A stretch of DNA of 64,000 nt from Staphylococcus massiliensis CCUG 55927 (GTDB taxonomy: Bacteria > Bacillota > Bacilli > Staphylococcales > Staphylococcaceae). The position numbers and the translations under genes are program-made. Each line of letters begins with the position of its first letter. Position 1 is the stretch's first letter. This document shows, piece after piece, positions 46,988 to 57,212 of this stretch. The notes below the pieces were generated by a model, which was not told the origin of the DNA, searched no databases, and saw only the letters and a list, made by a program, of their open reading frames with translations. Location: contig NZ_JH815593.1 of assembly GCF_000298075.1 (NCBI RefSeq), forward strand, positions 1-64,000, in the 5' to 3' direction.

Positions 46988-47100
46988 AGTTCTGGTGCAG
47001 TTCTGGTGCAGTAAAAATATTTTACGATAAGTAACGGAAAATAACGACATCTCACAAACCGCGTCGTTATGGGGTTTTAGTTTACGGTAAATAACGAAAA
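46988..47100. other. Attachment-site-like cluster of repeats beside tRNA-Ser
   Basis: An 11-base tandem repeat, AGTTCTGGTGC, occurs at 46988-46998 and 46999-47009. A 20-base direct repeat, TTTACGATAAGTAACGGAAA at 47021 and TTTACGGTAAATAACGAAAA at 47081, is spaced exactly 60 bases. An inverted pair ATAACGAC (47041) and GTCGTTAT (47063) lies between them. Such clusters next to the 3' end of a tRNA gene resemble integrase arm-binding sites. No integrase gene is present. The rest of 46566-46940 is A/T-rich without a credible gene. Confidence 0.55.
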
Positions 47101-47122
47101 CAATTAAAAAAACCCTATGAAA

Positions 47123-47212
47123 CGGAGAGTGAGGGATTCGAACCCTCGAGACGCATGATGACGCCTACACACTTTCCAGGCGTGCTCCTTCGGCCAACTC
47201 GGACAACTCTCC
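47123..47212 (-). tRNA. tRNA-Ser(GGA)
   Basis: Class II tRNA with loop CTGGAAA (GGA). Acceptor GGAGAGT pairs with ACTCTCC. It is the last gene of the minus-strand array; its 3' end faces the attachment-like repeats. Confidence 0.95.
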
Positions 47213-47255
47213 ACATAATAAAAAAATCAGAAGCGATATTTCACTTCTGATTGTA

Positions 47256-47327
47256 TGACTCCTACGGGACTCGAACCCGTGTTACCGCCGTGAAAGGGCG
47301 GTGTCTTAACCGCTTGACCAAGGAGCC
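47256..47327 (-). tRNA. tRNA-Glu(TTC), copy 1
   Basis: Anticodon TTC in CCGCCCTTTCACGGCGG. Identical over its full length to the gene at 47921. Confidence 0.95.
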
Positions 47328-47331
47328 ATGG

Positions 47332-47403
47332 CTCCACAGGTAGGACTCGAACCTACGACCGATCGGTTAACAGCCGATAGCTCTACCACTGAGCTACTGT
47401 GGA
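47332..47403 (-). tRNA. tRNA-Asn(GTT)
   Basis: Anticodon GTT in CGGCTGTTAACCG. Acceptor TCCACAG pairs with CTGTGGA, and CCA is encoded. Confidence 0.95.
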
Positions 47404-47417
47404 TTAATAATAAATGG

Positions 47418-47488
47418 AGCGGGTGATGGGAATCGAACCCACAACATCAGCTTGGAAGGCTGAGGTTTTGCCATTAAACTACACCCGC
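47418..47488 (-). tRNA. tRNA-Gly(TCC), proteinogenic
   Basis: Loop CTTCCAA gives TCC. The D loop keeps GG (AATGGCA) and the T arm is canonical, in contrast to the Gly(TCC) gene at 1947. CCA is encoded. Confidence 0.95.
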
Positions 47489-47508
47489 ATATAGTTCAAT
47501 CGATATGG

Positions 47509-47582
47509 GGCGGTTGATGGGAATCGAACCCACGAATGCCGGAACCACAATCCGGTGCGTTAACCACTTCGCCACAACCGCC
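47509..47582 (-). tRNA. tRNA-His(GTG), copy 2
   Basis: The body matches the gene at 1698; G(-1) and C73 are present and CCA is encoded. Confidence 0.94.
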
Positions 47583-47595
47583 TCAATGGTTGTAA

Positions 47596-47668
47596 TGGTT
47601 CAGGACAGAATCGAACTGCCGACACAAGGATTTTCAGTCCTTTGCTCTACCGACTGAGCTACTGAACC
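47596..47668 (-). tRNA. tRNA-Phe(GAA), copy 2
   Basis: Same sequence as the gene at 1373. Confidence 0.95.
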
Positions 47669-47681
47669 ATATTAATAATGG

Positions 47682-47754
47682 CGGTCCCGACGGGAATCGA
47701 ACCCGCGATCTCCTGCGTGACAGGCAGGCGTGTTAACCGCTACACTACGGGACC
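47682..47754 (-). tRNA. tRNA-Asp(GTC), copy 2
   Basis: Same sequence as the gene at 1287, with CCA encoded. Confidence 0.95.
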
Positions 47755-47764
47755 TAATATGTAA

Positions 47765-47838
<74 letters not shown>

Positions 47839-47920
47839 CTAATACTATTTTTTTCGGCTACCATTCTAATATATCATAATTGACTATATCAGGTCAACCA
47901 TTAATTAAAAGAAAAGTAAG

Positions 47921-47992
47921 TGACTCCTACGGGACTCGAACCCGTGTTACCGCCGTGAAAGGGCGGTGTCTTAACCGCTTGACCAAGGAGCC
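47921..47992 (-). tRNA. tRNA-Glu(TTC), copy 2
   Basis: Repeats the gene at 47256 exactly. It is the first gene of the minus-strand array, separated from tRNA-fMet by about 80 bases. Confidence 0.95.
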
Positions 47993-48215
47993 ATTTATTA
48001 AATGATTATTAACGACTTGTTTAGTATATAAATATTTTGTGAAAAGGTCAATACGTTTATTAAAATTTATCCGTGTAATTTTAATATATTGATAACTAAA
48101 TAAACATAAATTGACTTTCTTTAGTAAATTGTAAATCATAGCAGCACTTTTATCGCTATTTCTACTGATTATACGCGTTATTCAAGTTATAATAGATGAG
48201 AACGGAGGGAGTATT

Positions 48216-49619
48216 TTGGAACATTGGCTTAAATTACAAAGTGAGAAAAATCCGCATAATACAGCAATATATCATAAAGATATTCAATTAACATTTAAAG
48301 AATTGTACCAAAAAGCTTCTCAACTCGCTTATGTTTTAAAACAATTACATACAAAACGCATTGGTTTACATATCAACAATTCAGTAGAATCGGTTGTTTT
48401 ATTACATGCATCTATTCTTACTGGTATCGAAGTTGCGTTAATCAATAACCGTTTAACGGAATATGAAATTATCAATCAAATGCATTCAATTGACGTAACA
48501 ACAATTGTCACAACAAACGACTTTTCAATAGAAGAAATTGACGTCATTCATTATCGTACTTTAATTAAGAAAATAAATGAACATACTTATATAAGTGGCT
48601 TTTCAGAAGGGGACATAGCATCGATAATGTTCACATCTGGCACGACAGGACCTCAAAAGGCAGTGCCGCAAACTTTCAAGAACCATAAAGCAAGTGCAAT
48701 AGGTTGTAAAGAGAGTTTAGGGTTCGAACAAGATAGTGTTTGGTTAGCGGTATTACCGATCTATCATATATCAGGGCTAAGTATTCTGTTACGTAGTGTG
48801 TTATATGGATTCGCTGTCCAAATAGAACCTAAATTCGACGTTCACCACATCTTAAACGAAATTAAGTCGAAACGCATTACACACATTTCGTTGGTACCGC
48901 AAACGCTACAATGGCTTATGGATGCAGGGTTAACTGAACCTTATCGACTTGAAAAAATTCTGCTTGGTGGTGCTAAGTTATCGCAACACCTTGTTGATAA
49001 AGCGCTAGCATATCATTTGCCTATTTATAATTCGTTTGGGATGACTGAAACCTGTTCACAATTCTTAACTGCCTCACCGGCATTACTTAAAGAAGATAAC
49101 GAAACTGTTGGTAAACCTAGTGAGAACGTAGAGGTGAAAATTTATCAACCGAATGAACAAGGGCATGGCGAGTTGCTCATTAAAGGCGACAACGTGATCG
49201 ACCTCTATCTCTACCCGAATGATTATCAAGCGGTTTCTGAGGATGGATACTTTCATACTGGAGATATCGCGCGTATCTCTTATGATAAAGCTGTGTATAT
49301 TTATGATCGTCGAAAGGATTTAATTATCAGTGGCGGCGAGAATATTTATCCAAATGAACTGGAACATGTGCTGAAATTACATGCAGACGTTGATGATGCG
49401 ATGTGTATTGGTATCAATGACGACACCTGGGGACAAGTACCGATGATGTACTATATTTCTGAAAAGGATTTAAGTGAGGAAGCGTTACGTTCTTTCTTAA
49501 GTCACTATCTCGCTAAATATAAATGCCCTAAACAATTTAAGCGGGTTCGTCAATTACCTTATACCTCTACAGGTAAACTGATTCGTAAGCGCTTGGAGGA
49601 TACGATTCATGAAGATTAA
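48216..49619 (+). CDS. menE: O-succinylbenzoate-CoA ligase
   Basis: 467 residues of the ANL adenylate-forming family. P-loop IMFTSGTTGPQKAVPQ, core YNSFGMTETCS, and YDRRKDLIISGGENIYPNE with the late lysine in TSTGKLIRK. It forms OSB-CoA for menaquinone. The first codon is TTG at 48216 behind GGAGGG. Overlaps menC by 11 bases. Confidence 0.95.
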   Translation: MEHWLKLQSEKNPHNTAIYHKDIQLTFKELYQKASQLAYVLKQLHTKRIGLHINNSVESVVLLHASILTGIEVALINNRLTEYEIINQMHSIDVTTIVTTNDFSIEEIDVIHYRTLIKKINEHTYISGFSEGDIASIMFTSGTTGPQKAVPQTFKNHKASAIGCKESLGFEQDSVWLAVLPIYHISGLSILLRSVLYGFAVQIEPKFDVHHILNEIKSKRITHISLVPQTLQWLMDAGLTEPYRLEKILLGGAKLSQHLVDKALAYHLPIYNSFGMTETCSQFLTASPALLKEDNETVGKPSENVEVKIYQPNEQGHGELLIKGDNVIDLYLYPNDYQAVSEDGYFHTGDIARISYDKAVYIYDRRKDLIISGGENIYPNELEHVLKLHADVDDAMCIGINDDTWGQVPMMYYISEKDLSEEALRSFLSHYLAKYKCPKQFKRVRQLPYTSTGKLIRKRLEDTIHED

Positions 49620-50604
49620 AAGCTTTCAATTTCACACGGTTTCACCTCAATTTAAGCATCAAATACGTACTCGTAAAGTTGAAATGACGCATCGAAAGAC
49701 GCTCATACTTGAAGTAATCACGACTGACGATAAGGTGTATTATGGTGAATGTAATGCCTTTGAAACGGATTGGTATTTAAATGAAACGATTGAGGATGTT
49801 CGCTCTAAATTAACGGAATGGCTTAATAAAAATCAGCACCTGACATTTGATTCGTTTCAAGATGTGCAGCAAGCGTTAGTATCTTTAGAAGCTTTTCCAG
49901 CAGCGCGCGCAACACTTGTAATGGCGTTATATCAAGCATTTCATGAGATGCCTACGTTTAAAGTGCCTTTTGGTGCAACGGTAAGTGGAAATTTAGAGGA
50001 ACACGTTTCTACAATTAAGAAGCTTAAATCGCAACGACTTAAATTGAAGTGGCATGATGACATACAAGACGATTTAACGTTACTTGATCACCATCACATC
50101 CATTGTCCAATCATTCTAGATGCGAACCAAACGCTTTCAATCAGCAACTTTCACACAATCGACCGAATCAATCGAGAGATATTATATATAGAAGAACCTT
50201 TCAAGCATTTAGATGACTTAAATCATATCTCGAAAGATTACAACATTGCGATAGATGAACATGCTTCAAGCTATAAAGATATAATGAACTATTTAAAGTA
50301 CCCGCAAGTTAATACGGTGATCATCAAACCTTTTCGAGTTGGCGGCAATGATATTGCACTTGAACTTATTCAAACACTTCAACAAAAGGGCGTTCAAGTT
50401 GTAGTAGGTGGCATGTACGAACTAGGTTTAAGCCGCTATTTCACAGCGTTTCTCGCAAGTCATACAAAATACCCAGGTGACATTACGCCAGCTGGGTATT
50501 ACTTTAAAGAAGATATCGTACATGAATCAGGCGTGCTTTCTAACGGTAACATCCAATTTCAGCCACCAAAGGTCGATGCACGCACATTAAACGATGAAGT
50601 CTAA
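49609..50604 (+). CDS. menC: o-Succinylbenzoate synthase
   Basis: 331 residues of the enolase superfamily: catalytic LKLKW lysines, metal ligands in ILDANQT, IEEPF and AIDEH, and the later IIKPFRVGG. Works directly before MenE in menaquinone synthesis; the two are translationally coupled. Its stop overlaps the stop of the convergent yidD. Confidence 0.94.
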   Translation: MKIKSFQFHTVSPQFKHQIRTRKVEMTHRKTLILEVITTDDKVYYGECNAFETDWYLNETIEDVRSKLTEWLNKNQHLTFDSFQDVQQALVSLEAFPAARATLVMALYQAFHEMPTFKVPFGATVSGNLEEHVSTIKKLKSQRLKLKWHDDIQDDLTLLDHHHIHCPIILDANQTLSISNFHTIDRINREILYIEEPFKHLDDLNHISKDYNIAIDEHASSYKDIMNYLKYPQVNTVIIKPFRVGGNDIALELIQTLQQKGVQVVVGGMYELGLSRYFTAFLASHTKYPGDITPAGYYFKEDIVHESGVLSNGNIQFQPPKVDARTLNDEV

Positions 50605-50834
50605 TGGTGATGTTTCTTTTTATTCGGAGGTACTGGGTCAAAGCCACCCTTATGAAATGGGTGACATTTACCAATTCGTTTAATACCTAACCAAGTGCCT
50701 TTAATCGCACCATGTTCTACGATTGCTTGGCGCGTGTACTCTGAACATGTGGGATAGAAACGACATGTAGGCGGCGTTAATGGTGAAATATAGTGTTGAT
50801 AGATATAAACTAGAAATAAGAATACACGTTTCAT
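50601..50834 (-). CDS. yidD: Membrane protein insertion efficiency factor YidD
   Basis: 77 residues. An amphipathic N-terminus, then [24 protein letters not shown] and [20 protein letters not shown], the UPF0161 pattern with three conserved cysteines, and a basic KKKHHH tail. It helps YidC-dependent insertion. The ATG at 50834 follows GGAGGC. Confidence 0.92.
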   Translation of the reverse strand: MKRVFLFLVYIYQHYISPLTPPTCRFYPTCSEYTRQAIVEHGAIKGTWLGIKRIGKCHPFHKGGFDPVPPNKKKHHH

Positions 50835-50898
50835 ATTATGCCTCCATGAATTATAATCAAACCAATCATACCATAAAATTATTTTAGGAGGTGCTGAT

Positions 50899-51366
50899 GT
50901 GATTTTTAAAGACAAAGACAATACGCCAGTTCATGTGACATTTAAGTCCGATTCCGAGCCTTCAGACGGTGATCACGTCTTAGCATTTCCAATTTATCAG
51001 AATCAACTTTTGTTTACGAAACATCTTGAACGCGGCATTGAATTTCCAGGCGGTAAACGTGAGGCGGGTGAATCAAGCATTGAAGCTTTGAAGCGGGAAC
51101 TGTTTGAGGAAACCGGTGCGACTATTGAGGCACATTATTTTATCGCACAGTATGAGGTCCTCGCTGAAAAGCCCTTTAAAAAAGATGTCTATGTAGTGCT
51201 GGTATCTGAGATCGTAGACAAAGCGGATTATTTAGAAACGTCCGGTCCAATTTTATTTAAGTCACCTGACGACGTACCCCATGAAGAACGCAGTTTCTTA
51301 ATAGAAGATAAAGCGATTCTAAAATGTTTAGAAAGAGTGATTGAGCTTGGCTTTTACAAAATATAA
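50899..51366 (+). CDS. NUDIX hydrolase (YtkD-like nucleoside triphosphatase)
   Basis: 155 residues. The Nudix box is [24 protein letters not shown]. The overall form resembles YtkD, an 8-oxo-dGTP pyrophosphatase of Bacillus. GTG start at 50899 behind TAGGAGG; the ATG two bases earlier is in a frame that stops at once. It overlaps the next gene by about 26 bases. Confidence 0.88.
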   Translation: MIFKDKDNTPVHVTFKSDSEPSDGDHVLAFPIYQNQLLFTKHLERGIEFPGGKREAGESSIEALKRELFEETGATIEAHYFIAQYEVLAEKPFKKDVYVVLVSEIVDKADYLETSGPILFKSPDDVPHEERSFLIEDKAILKCLERVIELGFYKI

Positions 51367-52117
51367 GAAAATGCCAATCGCATTATCTACGCATGAAGCA
51401 TACGAAGTTACATATGAGGTCGATGGGTTTCACGTCAAAGGTTTATTATTCAAGCCTTTAAAGGAAGCGCGTCGTATCGTAATGTATTTGCGGGGTGGTA
51501 AAGGTCAGGTTGGTAGAGTTCGACCTGCGCGCATGATGCAATTTATGAATGCTTCAACGGTTGTATTTGCGCCTTACTATAGAGGTAATAATGGTAGCGA
51601 AGGGCATGACGCCTTTGCTGGCGCGGACTTAAATGACGTTATAGAAGCGGCACATATTTTAAAGGAGATGTATCCCGAAACGCCACTACATTTAATCGGA
51701 TTCTCAAGAGGCGGTATTCAAGGCTTATTAACATTTCAAGAAGTCGGTGCAACAAGCTATATCATATGGGGAGGCGTGTCGGACCTACGTTTAATGTACG
51801 AAGAGCGCGTTGATTTGCGAGGTATGATGAGACGCATGATTGGTCACCCTAAGAAGCAAAGCTCAGTTTATGATGAGCGTGAAGCTCTGAACGCAATAAC
51901 ACAGATGAGCCCTCCGATATTAATCGTACATGGTGGTGCGGATGAACAAGTGGGGATTCATCAAGCCTATCATTTGGAAAAGCACTTAAAACAAGTAGGC
52001 GCTACTTATGATACGTTATATCAATTGGAAGAAGGACATGTGCCTCGTCCAAGCGCTTTAAAAGATGTACTCAATTACATACAAGATTGGATGGCACAAA
52101 CAGAATCAGAAATTTAA
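51341..52117 (+). CDS. Alpha/beta hydrolase, prolyl oligopeptidase (S9) type
   Basis: 258 residues. Nucleophile motif GFSRGG (serine near 128), late D in HGGADEQVG and H in EEGHVPRP complete the triad. A TTG start at 51341 is possible; the ATG at 51371 (MPIALSTHEAY) is the alternative and would clear the NUDIX overlap. Substrate unknown. Confidence 0.82.
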   Translation: MSLAFTKYKKMPIALSTHEAYEVTYEVDGFHVKGLLFKPLKEARRIVMYLRGGKGQVGRVRPARMMQFMNASTVVFAPYYRGNNGSEGHDAFAGADLNDVIEAAHILKEMYPETPLHLIGFSRGGIQGLLTFQEVGATSYIIWGGVSDLRLMYEERVDLRGMMRRMIGHPKKQSSVYDEREALNAITQMSPPILIVHGGADEQVGIHQAYHLEKHLKQVGATYDTLYQLEEGHVPRPSALKDVLNYIQDWMAQTESEI

Positions 52118-52150
52118 AAAAACCGAGACGCATAACGCGCCTCGGTTTAA
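52115..52150. terminator. Terminator between the hydrolase and pckA
   Basis: AAACCGAG pairs with CTCGGTTT around an inner GC stem; bidirectional. Confidence 0.85.
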
Positions 52151-52161
52151 TTATGATTGAA

Positions 52162-53751
52162 TTATTTAAAGCCACCGTCTTTTTCAAGATCAGCAGTTTC
52201 TTCACCGAATTTCTTGAAGTTTTCTTTGAAACGGTTTACTAAGTCTTTAGCTTGCTCATCATAAGCTTCTGCATCTGACCAAGCGTTCTTAGGCATTAAG
52301 ATTTTAGATGGAACGTCTTCGATTTCTTTTGGAATATTTAAACCAAAGATGTCGTCTTGTTCATATTCAGCGTCTTTAAGTTCACCGCTAATAGCTTGGT
52401 TAACCATTTGACGTGTATATTTTAAGTCGATACGTTTACCATCGCCATACTTACCACCAGTCCAACCAGTGTTTACTAAGTAAACATCAACTTCGTGTTC
52501 GTCGATTAATTTACCTAATAAGTCAGCGTAAACTTTCGCGTTTAATGGTAAGAATGGAGCGCCGAAACAAGTAGAGAATGATGGTTCTGGTTCAGTAATA
52601 CCACGTTCAGTACCAGCTAATTTAGAAGTGAAACCACTTAAGAAGTGATACATAGCTTGGCTCTTAGTTAATTTAGAGATAGGTGGTAACACACCGAATG
52701 CATCTGCAGTTAAGAAGATGATTGTGTTAGGGTGTGCAGCTTTTGATGGTACCACAATATTATCAATATGGTGGATAGGGTAAGCAGCACGTGTATTTTC
52801 AGTGTACTTATTATCATCAAAGTCAACGTCACCATGTTCATCAACTACAACGTTTTCTAAAACTGTACCATATTTTAAAGCACTATAAATTTGTGGCTCT
52901 TTATCTTTTGAAAGATTAATTGCTTTAGCGTAGCAACCACCTTCGATATTGAATACACCGTTTTCGTTCCAACCGTGCTCATCGTCACCGATTAATTTAC
53001 GATCTGGATCAGCTGAAAGTGTTGTTTTACCAGTACCTGATAAACCGAAGAATAAAGCAACATCGCCTTTATCTCCAACGTTAGCTGAACAGTGCATACT
53101 CATGATATCGTTTTGTGGTAATAAGTAATTCATTACTGAGAAGATACCTTTTTTCATTTCACCAGCGTACTCAGTACCGCCGATCAAGATTGTTTTATGT
53201 TTGAATGATGTAATAATGAAAGTTTCTGATTTCGTGCCGTCTACTTCAGGGTCTGCTTTAAAAGTAGGGGCAGAAATAATTGTAAATTCAGGATTAATAG
53301 ATTCTGCTTCCTCTACGCTTTCTGGGCGAATGAACATTGTTTTTGCAAATAAATTATGCCAAGCAAGTTCATTAACAACAGTTAATTTTAGCTCAGAGTC
53401 TTTGTCACTACCTGCATAACCATTGAAAACAAATAATTCATCTTTTTCATCTAGGTAATTAACGACTTTATCATAAAGATTTAAGAAAACTTCTTCAGAG
53501 ATAGGTTGGTTAATATCTCCCCAATCTACTTCGTCAGCGATTTCAGGATCATCTACAATGAATTTGTCTTTAGGTGAACGACCAGTATATTTACCAGTTT
53601 TCATGTTGATAGCACCAAGTTCTGTTAATTCACCTTCATCTCTTTCTAAAATTTTGTTATATAATTCCGTTGTGCTTAATTGAAAATGAGACGTGTCTTT
53701 TGCTATAATGTCATCAATCTTCGTGTTATTCGTCCCCATGTCAATTGTCAT
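52162..53751 (-). CDS. pckA: Phosphoenolpyruvate carboxykinase (ATP)
   Basis: 529 residues. Kinase-1a motif [13 protein letters not shown], metal site LIGDDEHGW, and the RSPKDKFIV start. First step of gluconeogenesis. ATG 53751 follows GGAGGGA. Carbon control is expected from the cre at 53782. Confidence 0.96.
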   Translation of the reverse strand: MTIDMGTNNTKIDDIIAKDTSHFQLSTTELYNKILERDEGELTELGAINMKTGKYTGRSPKDKFIVDDPEIADEVDWGDINQPISEEVFLNLYDKVVNYLDEKDELFVFNGYAGSDKDSELKLTVVNELAWHNLFAKTMFIRPESVEEAESINPEFTIISAPTFKADPEVDGTKSETFIITSFKHKTILIGGTEYAGEMKKGIFSVMNYLLPQNDIMSMHCSANVGDKGDVALFFGLSGTGKTTLSADPDRKLIGDDEHGWNENGVFNIEGGCYAKAINLSKDKEPQIYSALKYGTVLENVVVDEHGDVDFDDNKYTENTRAAYPIHHIDNIVVPSKAAHPNTIIFLTADAFGVLPPISKLTKSQAMYHFLSGFTSKLAGTERGITEPEPSFSTCFGAPFLPLNAKVYADLLGKLIDEHEVDVYLVNTGWTGGKYGDGKRIDLKYTRQMVNQAISGELKDAEYEQDDIFGLNIPKEIEDVPSKILMPKNAWSDAEAYDEQAKDLVNRFKENFKKFGEETADLEKDGGFK

Positions 53752-53781
53752 ATAGAATCCCTCCAATAGTTATTACGGTAA

Positions 53782-53808
53782 TGTAAGCATTTACATGAAA
53801 TTAGTATA
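53782..53808 (-). promoter_or_regulatory. pckA promoter region with a CcpA (cre) site
   Basis: TGTAAGCATTTACA at 53782-53795 is a close, nearly palindromic cre match. The -10 (TATACT on the minus strand, 53803-53808) lies just upstream, so the site covers the transcription start, the usual place for repression by glucose. Confidence 0.7.
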
Positions 53809-53907
53809 ACACATTTGTATTATTATTCCATGCTATTACTAGAGATTTTAAAGATTTTCATAAAATTGACAAGCTTAATAAACTTAGGTAGTATGTAGCT
53901 AACGGAT

Positions 53908-54022
53908 TCTCTTATCCTGAGTGGTGGAGGGACATGGACCCAACGAAGCCCAGCAACCTCTTTTATCCTATATAAAAGAAAGGTGCCAAACCGTTTGCAG
54001 ACAATAGTCTGAACGATAAGAG
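53908..54022 (+). ncRNA. SAM-I (S-box) riboswitch of metK
   Basis: P1 arms CTCTTATC (53909-53916) and GATAAGAG (54015-54022) close the aptamer. Conserved S-box strings are present in order: GAGTGGTGGAGGGAC, GGACCCAACGAAGCCCAGCAACC and AAAGGTGCCAAA. It should reduce metK transcription when SAM is plentiful. Confidence 0.96.
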
Positions 54023-54038
54023 CGAATGGACGGATTAA

Positions 54039-54076
54039 GCCTTCTCTCTATCTTAATAGTGAAGAAGGTTTTTTTA
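54039..54076 (+). terminator. SAM riboswitch expression-platform terminator
   Basis: CCTTCT pairs with AGAAGG around a longer imperfect stem, followed by T7. Confidence 0.9.
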
Positions 54077-54133
54077 TTTAGCTCTATAAAATCAAAGAGA
54101 ATTTTCGTAATATAAATTTTAAAGGAGTATAAA

Positions 54134-55336
54134 ATGACTACTAACAGAAGATTATTCACGTCAGAATCTGTTACTGAAGGACATCCTGATAAAATTGCTG
54201 ACCAAATTTCCGATGCAGTTTTAGATGAAATTTTAAAAGGCGATAAGAATGCGCGTGTTGCCTGTGAAACGACAGTAACAACAGGAATGGCGCTAATCGC
54301 AGGAGAAATTTCTACATCAACGTACGTCGATATCCCTAAAGTTGTACGCGAAACAGTTAAAGGCATTGGTTATACACGTGCTAAGTATGGATATGACTAC
54401 AAAACAATGTCTGTATTAACTGCAATTGATGAGCAATCACCTGATATTGCTCAAGGTGTTGATCGCGCATTAGAATACCGTGATGACGATAAAGAACAAG
54501 AAATTGAAGCAACTGGTGCTGGTGACCAAGGTTTAATGTTCGGTTTCGCGACGAATGAAACTGAAACATACATGCCTTTACCTATCTATTTATCACACCA
54601 ATTATCTAAACGTTTAAGCGATGTACGTAAGGATGGTACTTTAGCTTACTTACGTCCAGATGGTAAAGTACAAGTTACTGTTGAATATGATGAAAATCAT
54701 AAACCAGTTCGTGTAGATACGATTGTTGTGTCATCTCAACACCATGAAGATATTGAGTTAAGTAAAATTGAAAATGATATAAAAGAACATGTTATTTATC
54801 CTGTCGTTGCTGAAAACTTAATTGATGCAGAAACGAAATTCTACATTAATCCTACTGGCCGTTTCGTAATTGGTGGGCCACAAGGTGATGCAGGTTTAAC
54901 AGGTAGAAAGATTATTGTAGACACTTATGGTGGTTATGCGCGACACGGCGGCGGTGCTTTCAGTGGTAAAGATCCAACTAAAGTTGACCGTTCTGCTTCA
55001 TATGCAGCACGTTATGTAGCTAAGAATATCGTTGCAGCAGGTTTAAGTGATAAGTGTGAAGTTCAACTCGCTTATGCAATTGGTAAGGCCGAGCCTGTAT
55101 CTATTTCAATTGATACATTCAACACTAACAAAGTTCCTGAGCCGTTACTTGTTGAAGCGGTTCGAGATATCTTTGATTTACGACCAGCAGGTATCATTGA
55201 AATGTTAAATTTACGTCAACCAATCTATAAGCAGACTGCAGCATATGGTCATTTTGGACGTACTGACATCCAATTACCATGGGAAGAAATTGATAAAGTT
55301 GATGCATTAAATGCTTTTATAGAAAAAGTTAAATAG
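54134..55336 (+). CDS. metK: S-adenosylmethionine synthetase
   Basis: 400 residues. [32 protein letters not shown] and [20 protein letters not shown] are the MAT signatures. RBS AAAGGAG. Controlled by the SAM-I riboswitch just upstream; an open frame on the opposite strand here is a shadow. Confidence 0.97.
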   Translation: MTTNRRLFTSESVTEGHPDKIADQISDAVLDEILKGDKNARVACETTVTTGMALIAGEISTSTYVDIPKVVRETVKGIGYTRAKYGYDYKTMSVLTAIDEQSPDIAQGVDRALEYRDDDKEQEIEATGAGDQGLMFGFATNETETYMPLPIYLSHQLSKRLSDVRKDGTLAYLRPDGKVQVTVEYDENHKPVRVDTIVVSSQHHEDIELSKIENDIKEHVIYPVVAENLIDAETKFYINPTGRFVIGGPQGDAGLTGRKIIVDTYGGYARHGGGAFSGKDPTKVDRSASYAARYVAKNIVAAGLSDKCEVQLAYAIGKAEPVSISIDTFNTNKVPEPLLVEAVRDIFDLRPAGIIEMLNLRQPIYKQTAAYGHFGRTDIQLPWEEIDKVDALNAFIEKVK

Positions 55337-55369
55337 TTTTAACAAAAAATCATACGAAACTATCGAATG

Positions 55370-55407
55370 ATAAGCTATATTCTATTATAATAGGGTATAG
55401 CTTATTT
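55370..55407 (+). terminator. Terminator of metK
   Basis: ATAAGCTATA pairs with TATAGCTTAT, then TTTT. Confidence 0.82.
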
Positions 55408-55512
55408 TAAATCAGATTGAGCCGTTAAAAATAGAAACATCATACATAGTTTACTTTGTAAATTGAATATTTCTGTTTGTCTGATTGTAGAAGAAAGGGA
55501 GCGTTTTATCAT

Positions 55513-56418
55513 ATGGCTTTAGATGCAATAAGCATTAGTTTAATTGTAGCAACACTACTTGCAATTATATTCTTTATCCTATTTCTCGTTGCGCTTAGCA
55601 GCAAAAAGAAAGCAAAACAAAAATTAGAGGATCAATATAACTCTAAACATTCAGAATTACATCAGAATCATGAAGAAGCTCTAGAGAAAGAAAGAATAGA
55701 AAATAAGAAAACGATTACGAAACAAAAAGAAGATTACGAAGCTACGGTAAATTCAAAAGATAGAGAAATTGATGCTTTAAAATTATTCTCTAAAAATAAA
55801 AGTGAGTATATCACTGACATGCGTCTTTTAGGTATTCGTGAACGCTTAGTAAATGAAAAGCGTATCCGTCCTGAAGATATGCATATTATGGCAAACATCT
55901 TTTTACCAAAGCAAAACTTTGAAGATGTTTCTAGAATCAGTCACTTAGTACTTACACGTACGGGTCTTTATTTAATCGATTCTCAACTTTTAAAAGGACA
56001 TGTGTATTACGGTGTTAATCAGTCTCAATTTGGAAAGCTTCCAGTTATGGAACAAGTTTTCAACACGCTTGATTTAGAAATAACTGCACCACATACGATT
56101 GTTTTAGATCAAAATGATGATAAACATTCTTTATCTGTAGTTGATTACACAACACATATTACGAAAGTTGAACGTTTAGCTGAAACGTTAAAACGTGAAT
56201 TAGATTTAAAATACCTACCAACAACGCTTTTATACTTTAACCCTAAATATGATGGCGCAGTAACAATCTCTAATTTCCAAGAGACGTCTCATACTCGCGC
56301 GTTAGTTGGACCTGAACAACTTAATGAATACTTTAATAAGTTCGTCTTCCACGGACGTATTCAATACAATGTTGAAGAACTGCAAGAAATTATGGATAAA
56401 ATTGAAAGCTTCAATTAA
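55513..56418 (+). CDS. Membrane-anchored coiled-coil protein with NERD-like domain
   Basis: 301 residues. One N-terminal membrane helix (about 8-30), a charged coiled coil (about 32-95, KKKAKQKLEDQYNSKHSELH), then a globular domain. Its ISHLVLTRTGLYLIDSQLLK stretch resembles the NERD nuclease-related core, but the usual E-x-K is D-S-Q, so catalysis is doubtful. The family call is tentative. ATG 55513 with AAAGGGAG upstream. Confidence 0.6.
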   Translation: MALDAISISLIVATLLAIIFFILFLVALSSKKKAKQKLEDQYNSKHSELHQNHEEALEKERIENKKTITKQKEDYEATVNSKDREIDALKLFSKNKSEYITDMRLLGIRERLVNEKRIRPEDMHIMANIFLPKQNFEDVSRISHLVLTRTGLYLIDSQLLKGHVYYGVNQSQFGKLPVMEQVFNTLDLEITAPHTIVLDQNDDKHSLSVVDYTTHITKVERLAETLKRELDLKYLPTTLLYFNPKYDGAVTISNFQETSHTRALVGPEQLNEYFNKFVFHGRIQYNVEELQEIMDKIESFN

Positions 56419-56422
56419 ATTG

Positions 56423-56468
56423 AAAGCACTATAGCGATACCGAATAGGTACGCTATAGTGCTTTTTTT
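56423..56468. terminator. Terminator between the NERD-like gene and crcB
   Basis: AAAGCACTATAGCG pairs with CGCTATAGTGCTTT, then T7; bidirectional. Confidence 0.92.
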
Positions 56469-56477
56469 AAACCTTAT

Positions 56478-56834
56478 TTACACGTAGTATCCCAATAGAC
56501 AACATAATAATCCTAGGACAAATTGCACCAAAGCATAGATATAAAAGTAAGGTGAAGGTTTATTATCGTCATTTAACATTTGAATCAATTCGTACATCAT
56601 TGTAGAAAATGTTGTTAAACCACCTAACATGCCTGTGACAATTAAAGTTTTTAATGAATCATTTAAATCGAACTGCGATATATATCCAATTAAAAAACAT
56701 CCCACTAAATTAACAACAGTTGTTGCTAAAGGAAAGGTTACTTTAGGGAAGGACTTTTTAAAAAGATTCGTAATCAATCCTCTTAAAACAGCTCCGACGC
56801 CACCACCTAGTAGCACGAGTAAGATTTTAATCAT
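56478..56834 (-). CDS. crcB: Fluoride exporter CrcB/Fluc, second gene
   Basis: 118 residues, four helices. GGGVGAVLRG, TTVVNLVGCFLIGY and GMLGGLTTFSTM are the Fluc landmarks, including the central sodium-site TFST. Its start overlaps the other crcB by eight bases; two-gene Fluc pairs form heterodimers with opposite topology. Confidence 0.93.
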   Translation of the reverse strand: MIKILLVLLGGGVGAVLRGLITNLFKKSFPKVTFPLATTVVNLVGCFLIGYISQFDLNDSLKTLIVTGMLGGLTTFSTMMYELIQMLNDDNKPSPYFYIYALVQFVLGLLCCLLGYYV

Positions 56835-57198
56835 GTTTAACCTTACCTCCTAACGCAAAACCCTTCATGCAAAATGTAAGTCCCGCTAAAAAGCTTAAAA
56901 TTGCGTATGAAAGTGCGAGCCAAATTTGATGATGATTAAGCATTTGAACGATTTCAAATTGAAAGGTTGAAAAGGTTGTTAGTGCGCCGACAAACCCTGT
57001 CGTAACGCCTTTCTTTACATTAGGATGATCTTGAAATAGTTGTATCGCAGCATGGGACAGGTATCCCACTAAGAAAGCACCGATTATATTTGCGATAAAG
57101 GTACCAACTGGAAGGTCTGTAGGCTCGTGGAGAAATGAAAGAAGGTAGCGAAGCAAGGCACCAATCGCGCCTCCTATAAAAATATATACATATTGCAT
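56827..57198 (-). CDS. crcB: Fluoride exporter CrcB/Fluc, first gene
   Basis: 123 residues, four helices: GGAIGALLRYL, FIANIIGAFLVGY, GFVGALTTFSTF. First of the pair. RBS GAGGTGAC lies only a few bases after a hairpin with a U tract. I searched the leader by eye for the fluoride riboswitch consensus and did not see it. Confidence 0.93.
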   Translation of the reverse strand: MQYVYIFIGGAIGALLRYLLSFLHEPTDLPVGTFIANIIGAFLVGYLSHAAIQLFQDHPNVKKGVTTGFVGALTTFSTFQFEIVQMLNHHQIWLALSYAILSFLAGLTFCMKGFALGGKVKHD

Positions 57199-57212
57199 AT
57201 TGTCACCTCATT

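Noticed and set aside
46754-47050. A 98-codon minus-strand frame beside the attachment-like repeats
   Set aside because: No RBS and no recognisable domain; it is A/T-rich and passes through a hairpin and repeats.
47927-48139. A 70-codon minus-strand frame upstream of menE
   Set aside because: It runs into the tRNA-Glu gene and has no credible start.
53968-54366. A 132-codon minus-strand frame over the SAM riboswitch and metK start
   Set aside because: It is antisense to the riboswitch and to conserved MetK codons, and has no RBS.
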